Assembly: GCA_963801255.1 (NCBI GenBank)
Contig: CAWDEC010000013.1
Location: 1-64,000 of the forward strand
DNA: 64,000 nt
Reading direction: 5' to 3'
Source: JAICXG01 sp963801255
GTDB taxonomy: Bacteria; Verrucomicrobiota; Verrucomicrobiia; Chthoniobacterales; UBA10450
In this document: positions 61,706 to 64,000 of the stretch, in pieces
Numbering within the stretch: the stretch's first letter is position 1
Layout of the letters: each line of letters opens with the position of its first letter
Made by a program: the position numbers and the translations under genes
Notes under the pieces: generated by a model
Seen by the model: the letters and a program-made list of their open reading frames with translations, nothing else
The model's database searches: none
What the model was told of the DNA's origin: nothing

Positions 61706-62575
61706 CTAATTCGCGGTTGGCGAGGGTTTGGGCTTAGGGCTAGTCGGAATTGCTGCGCCCGACTGGCCTGGCGGACGGCTCGAATCGTAAGTCGACTTAT
61801 GCGGAGGCGGCGTCGGAGTCGGCTTTTCGACATCGATTAGCTCAACATCGAAGAGCAACGTCGCGTTCGGTCCAATATCCGGACCCGCGCCGCGTTCCCC
61901 ATAGGCTAGGTCGGACGGGATAAAGAATTGATATTTGCCGCCCGGCTTCATGACCTGCAGACCTTCCGTCCAACCCTTGATCACTCGATTAACCGGGAAA
62001 GTCGCCGGCTGCCCGCGCTTGTATGAGCTGTCGAACTCTTTGCCGTCAATCGTGGTCCCACGATAATTGACTTTCACCGTATCGGTTTCCTTGGGCGAGG
62101 TTCCGCTACCTTCCTTGAGCACTTTGTATTGCAGCCCGCTGGCGGTTGTCTTTACGCCTTCCTTCTTCTTGTTCTCTTCGAGGAATTTTTTGCCTTCCGC
62201 AGAGTTCTTTTCACCGCTCGCCTTCCGCACCGCGACCTGCTTTTCCATCATGTCTTTTTGGAAACGACTCATGATGAGCTTCGTTTGCTCGTCGGTGAGG
62301 AGAGGTTTGTTGCCGCTCAATCCGTCCCTGATTCCGCTCCCCATGAGAGATTCATCCACGTCAATCGACTGGCGTTTAAGCGTCGAGCCGATGTCGAGAC
62401 CGATGCTGTAGCTTATTTTGTCTTTTTGCGTCTTGAGCGGTCCGATCGGTTGGTCGATATCCGGCGTGGGACTCGCGCTCGCAGCCGGACTTGCCTGGCT
62501 TTTCGGCGTGGGCTCGGCAGCAAAGAGAGGGGTAACAGCGGTAATGATAATGGCAATTAGAGACAAAATTTTCAT
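61706..62575 (-). CDS. Secreted FKBP-type peptidyl-prolyl isomerase (FkpA/Mip-like)
   Basis: 289 residues from ATG 62575. Signal peptide 'ILSLIAIIITAVTPLFA' and an Ala/Ser/Pro linker. The FKBP_N dimerisation helix part is 'KISYSIGLDIGSTLKRQSID' with 'EQTKLIMSRFQKDMMEKQVA', and the FKBP domain 'GTSPKETDTVKVNYRGTTID', 'GKEFDSSYKRGQPATFPV', 'VIKGWTEGLQVMKPGGKYQF', 'YGERGAGPDIGPNATLLFDV'. A Pro-rich tail follows. Folds proteins in the periplasm. Convergent with rsfS. Confidence 0.92.
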   Translation of the reverse strand: MKILSLIAIIITAVTPLFAAEPTPKSQASPAASASPTPDIDQPIGPLKTQKDKISYSIGLDIGSTLKRQSIDVDESLMGSGIRDGLSGNKPLLTDEQTKLIMSRFQKDMMEKQVAVRKASGEKNSAEGKKFLEENKKKEGVKTTASGLQYKVLKEGSGTSPKETDTVKVNYRGTTIDGKEFDSSYKRGQPATFPVNRVIKGWTEGLQVMKPGGKYQFFIPSDLAYGERGAGPDIGPNATLLFDVELIDVEKPTPTPPPHKSTYDSSRPPGQSGAAIPTSPKPKPSPTAN

Positions 62576-62607
62576 AGAGATGATCGATAAAACTGCATGC
62601 GGACCGA

Positions 62608-62617
62608 CTAACGTTAG
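62608..62617. promoter_or_regulatory. Palindrome CTAACGTTAG in a divergent promoter region
   Basis: A perfect 10-bp palindrome within a 15-bp near-palindrome lies between the divergent FKBP and secreted-protein genes (118 bp between starts). It looks like two head-to-head halves of the 9-mer (CTAACG/CGTTAG). It could be an operator or a chance product of that motif's abundance. Confidence 0.3.
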
Positions 62618-62693
62618 GTCTGTCGCGCACAACCCATCCACGGAGATGGCGTCCGCGTCAAGCGGGCGGAAGCGATGGCTGTCGTCCCGGTGG

Positions 62694-63485
62694 ATGAGGA
62701 TGAAGTGGAGGGTTGCACTTCTCGCGCTCCCGATGGCTGCTATTCCCTCGGTTTGGGCCGAGGTCTCCGTCTCGCATGCAGAGGCGATGAGCATCGGTCG
62801 CAAGATTTGGCAAAACGAGTGCGGCGGAACGATTGCCGGCCTCACCTCTTGGAATGCAGGGGAGGATTTTGCCTCTCTCGGCATCGGGCACTTCATCTGG
62901 TATCCGGCGGGTCGGCGTGGGCCTTTCGAGGAAAGTTTTCCGGCCTTCCTGCATTTCGCGGAACAACATGGAGCGAAGTTGCCTGAGGAAGTTATGGCAC
63001 GGGGTGACGCTCCGTGTCCCTGGAATTCGCGCGCCGAATTTCTCGCTGCACAATCAAGCGCACGCATGAAAATCGTGCGCAAATTTCTTGCCGGCACAAT
63101 CGACCTCCAGGCGCAGTTTCTCGTGGAGCGATTACGTAACGCCCTCCCTCGAATGCTAGACAGCGCGCCGTCCGGCGAACGCGATCGTGTCAGGCAGAAC
63201 TTTCAAGTCGTCGCGAGCACGGCACGAGGTTGCTATGCGCTTGTCGATTATGTGAACTTCAAAGGCGAAGGCGTGCTTGCCACGGAACGCTATCAAGGGT
63301 TCGGTTGGGGTTTGCTACAGGTTTTGGAGGGAATGCCCGCGACCCCCGATGGAGAGGCGGGAAGAAAAAAGTTTGCCGATTCGGCAGCTCGGGTACTCCG
63401 CGAGCGAGTTGAGAATTCACCGCCAGAACGCCACGAGAAACGCTGGCTGCCGGGCTGGCTCAGCCGTGTTGCGACTTATCGTTAG
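62694..63485 (+). CDS. Conserved secreted protein of unknown function
   Basis: 263 residues from ATG 62694 (ATG 62700 also possible). Signal peptide 'VALLALPMAAIPSVWA'. The mature part has a strongly conserved-looking stretch, 'SIGRKIWQNECGGTIAGLTS', 'WNAGEDFASLGIGHFIWYPA', 'GRRGPFEESFPAFLHFAEQH', that I recall in uncharacterised Gram-negative proteins and that loosely resembles lysozyme-like enzymes ('E..GG...GLT.WN.GE'). The enzymatic role is only a guess. The stop TAG is formed by a 9-mer (63479-63487). Confidence 0.75.
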   Translation: MRMKWRVALLALPMAAIPSVWAEVSVSHAEAMSIGRKIWQNECGGTIAGLTSWNAGEDFASLGIGHFIWYPAGRRGPFEESFPAFLHFAEQHGAKLPEEVMARGDAPCPWNSRAEFLAAQSSARMKIVRKFLAGTIDLQAQFLVERLRNALPRMLDSAPSGERDRVRQNFQVVASTARGCYALVDYVNFKGEGVLATERYQGFGWGLLQVLEGMPATPDGEAGRKKFADSAARVLRERVENSPPERHEKRWLPGWLSRVATYR

Positions 63486-63644
63486 GCCAAGACCGTCGCA
63501 TGTGCGGATGGGAGAACGGATTCCGCAAAAGTGACAAACAATTCACGGCGTGCGACGATGGATGCTAATTTCCGCATTGCCACTGGCTTGTGAATTCTCC
63601 ATTGTGCTTGTCGCTTACGCCCAGTTGATGCACGCACAATTTCT

Positions 63645-64000
63645 GTGATCGCCCGTTTCCGAATACTCACCAGCATTCTTGTGCTCCTGCTCATGGCGGG
63701 CGCCGCACTGCAGGCTCAATTTCTCGGTTCACGAGAACGCGATGCGCGCCGGGCCAGCCCGCAGATGAAACAGGCCAACGAACTGATCCATCGTCAGGAG
63801 CCAATTAATGTTTCGCCCCGCCTCCTGGCAAGGCTAACGCCCGATAATTCGCACGTTCGCGTATCGATTTCCAAACAACGCGCTTATCTCATGATGGGGG
63901 ACGAAGTCGTGATCGATTCGCCGATTTCCTCCGGCAAACGCGCTCGGCCCACTCCACAGGGTAGCTTCCACGTGCTGGAGAAGGATAAGGATCATCGCTC
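63645..64000 (+). CDS. L,D-transpeptidase (YkuD) family protein, N-terminal part
   Basis: Runs off the window end. From GTG 63645 it encodes a signal or anchor ('RILTSILVLLLMAGAALQAQ'), a linker, and the start of a YkuD domain: 'VRVSISKQRAYLMMGDEVVI', then 'DSPISSGKRARPTPQGSFHV'. The catalytic His/Cys lie beyond the window. These enzymes cross-link peptidoglycan or attach lipoproteins to it. Confidence 0.8.
   Translation, partial: MIARFRILTSILVLLLMAGAALQAQFLGSRERDARRASPQMKQANELIHRQEPINVSPRLLARLTPDNSHVRVSISKQRAYLMMGDEVVIDSPISSGKRARPTPQGSFHVLEKDKDHR

Noticed and set aside
62418..62693. N-terminal extension of the secreted protein into the FKBP gene
   Set aside because: The extension is antisense to the FKBP coding region; a signal peptide follows directly after ATG 62694.
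62576..63097. Long N-terminal extension of the FKBP isomerase to 63097
   Set aside because: The extra residues are Arg/Pro/Ser-rich antisense of the secreted protein; ATG 62575 starts a clear signal peptide.

Overview
The window looks like a chromosomal segment of a soil-type Verrucomicrobiota bacterium, most likely in or near the Chthoniobacterales (Spartobacteria). The clues are indirect. The DNA is GC-rich. There is an exported protein with the 'NISTRGFIGTG...VGGFI' C-terminal module that I associate with Verrucomicrobia and Acidobacteria. There are two secreted paralogues with a '(S/F)LGLLA(I/V)GxxG..WR' C-terminal tail, a TIGR03790-type protein, a GxxExxY cassette, and many multi-domain signalling proteins. 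No rRNA or marker gene in the window settles the taxon.

Layout. 1-5.7 kb is an accessory region. It holds a decayed LprI/DUF1311-type gene, two coupled small or membrane ORFs, an exported beta-rich protein, tiny overlapping ORFs, a frameshifted gene, a DUF6223 membrane protein and a helix-turn-helix protein. It stops at a tRNA-Ile(CAT) that is cut at the 3' side of the anticodon loop (5721-5759). 5.8-18.9 kb holds a TauE/SafE permease, proBA, a GreA/B-like factor, a receiver protein, a three-gene histidine-kinase/receiver operon, a PIG-V-like mannosyltransferase, an M28 peptidase (frameshifted) and an acyltransferase. 19-28 kb holds a 1006-residue PAS hybrid kinase, recN, a PhnP-type hydrolase, a TIGR03790 protein, an ftsB-like gene and eno. 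28-34 kb holds a phosphodiesterase-TPR-sulfotransferase fusion bracketed by two paralogous exported proteins, then small secreted proteins. 34-44 kb holds acyP, an ABC exporter, a phosphoesterase, a GT9 glycosyltransferase, an EF-hand lipoprotein, a MOSC protein, ispD, yqeY, a PIG-L deacetylase and fabD. 44.7-58.1 kb is a complex I operon, nuoD to nuoN without nuoABC. It contains a nuoE-nuoF fusion, two BamE-like lipoprotein genes, a GxxExxY gene in a perfect 27-bp inverted repeat, and a 90-bp relative of that repeat. 58-64 kb holds a GYF/Yip1 membrane protein, DUF2752, nagZ (frameshifted), nadD, rsfS (probable ATC start), an FKBP isomerase, a conserved secreted protein and the start of an L,D-transpeptidase.

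The strongest unexplained signal is a dispersed 9-mer, GCCTAACGA/TCGTTAGGC. I count 52 exact copies by hand, where about 0.5 are expected by chance. They fall mostly inside genes and in both orientations, and there are none in the first 5.6 kb. The density (about 0.8-0.9 per kb) resembles that of Haemophilus and Neisseria DNA uptake sequences. A previously undescribed uptake-type or genome-organising motif is the leading hypothesis.

Five lesions consistent with single-base indels, plus one in-frame stop, affect four genes. This may reflect gene decay or uncorrected indels in the assembly, and the sequence alone cannot decide between them.
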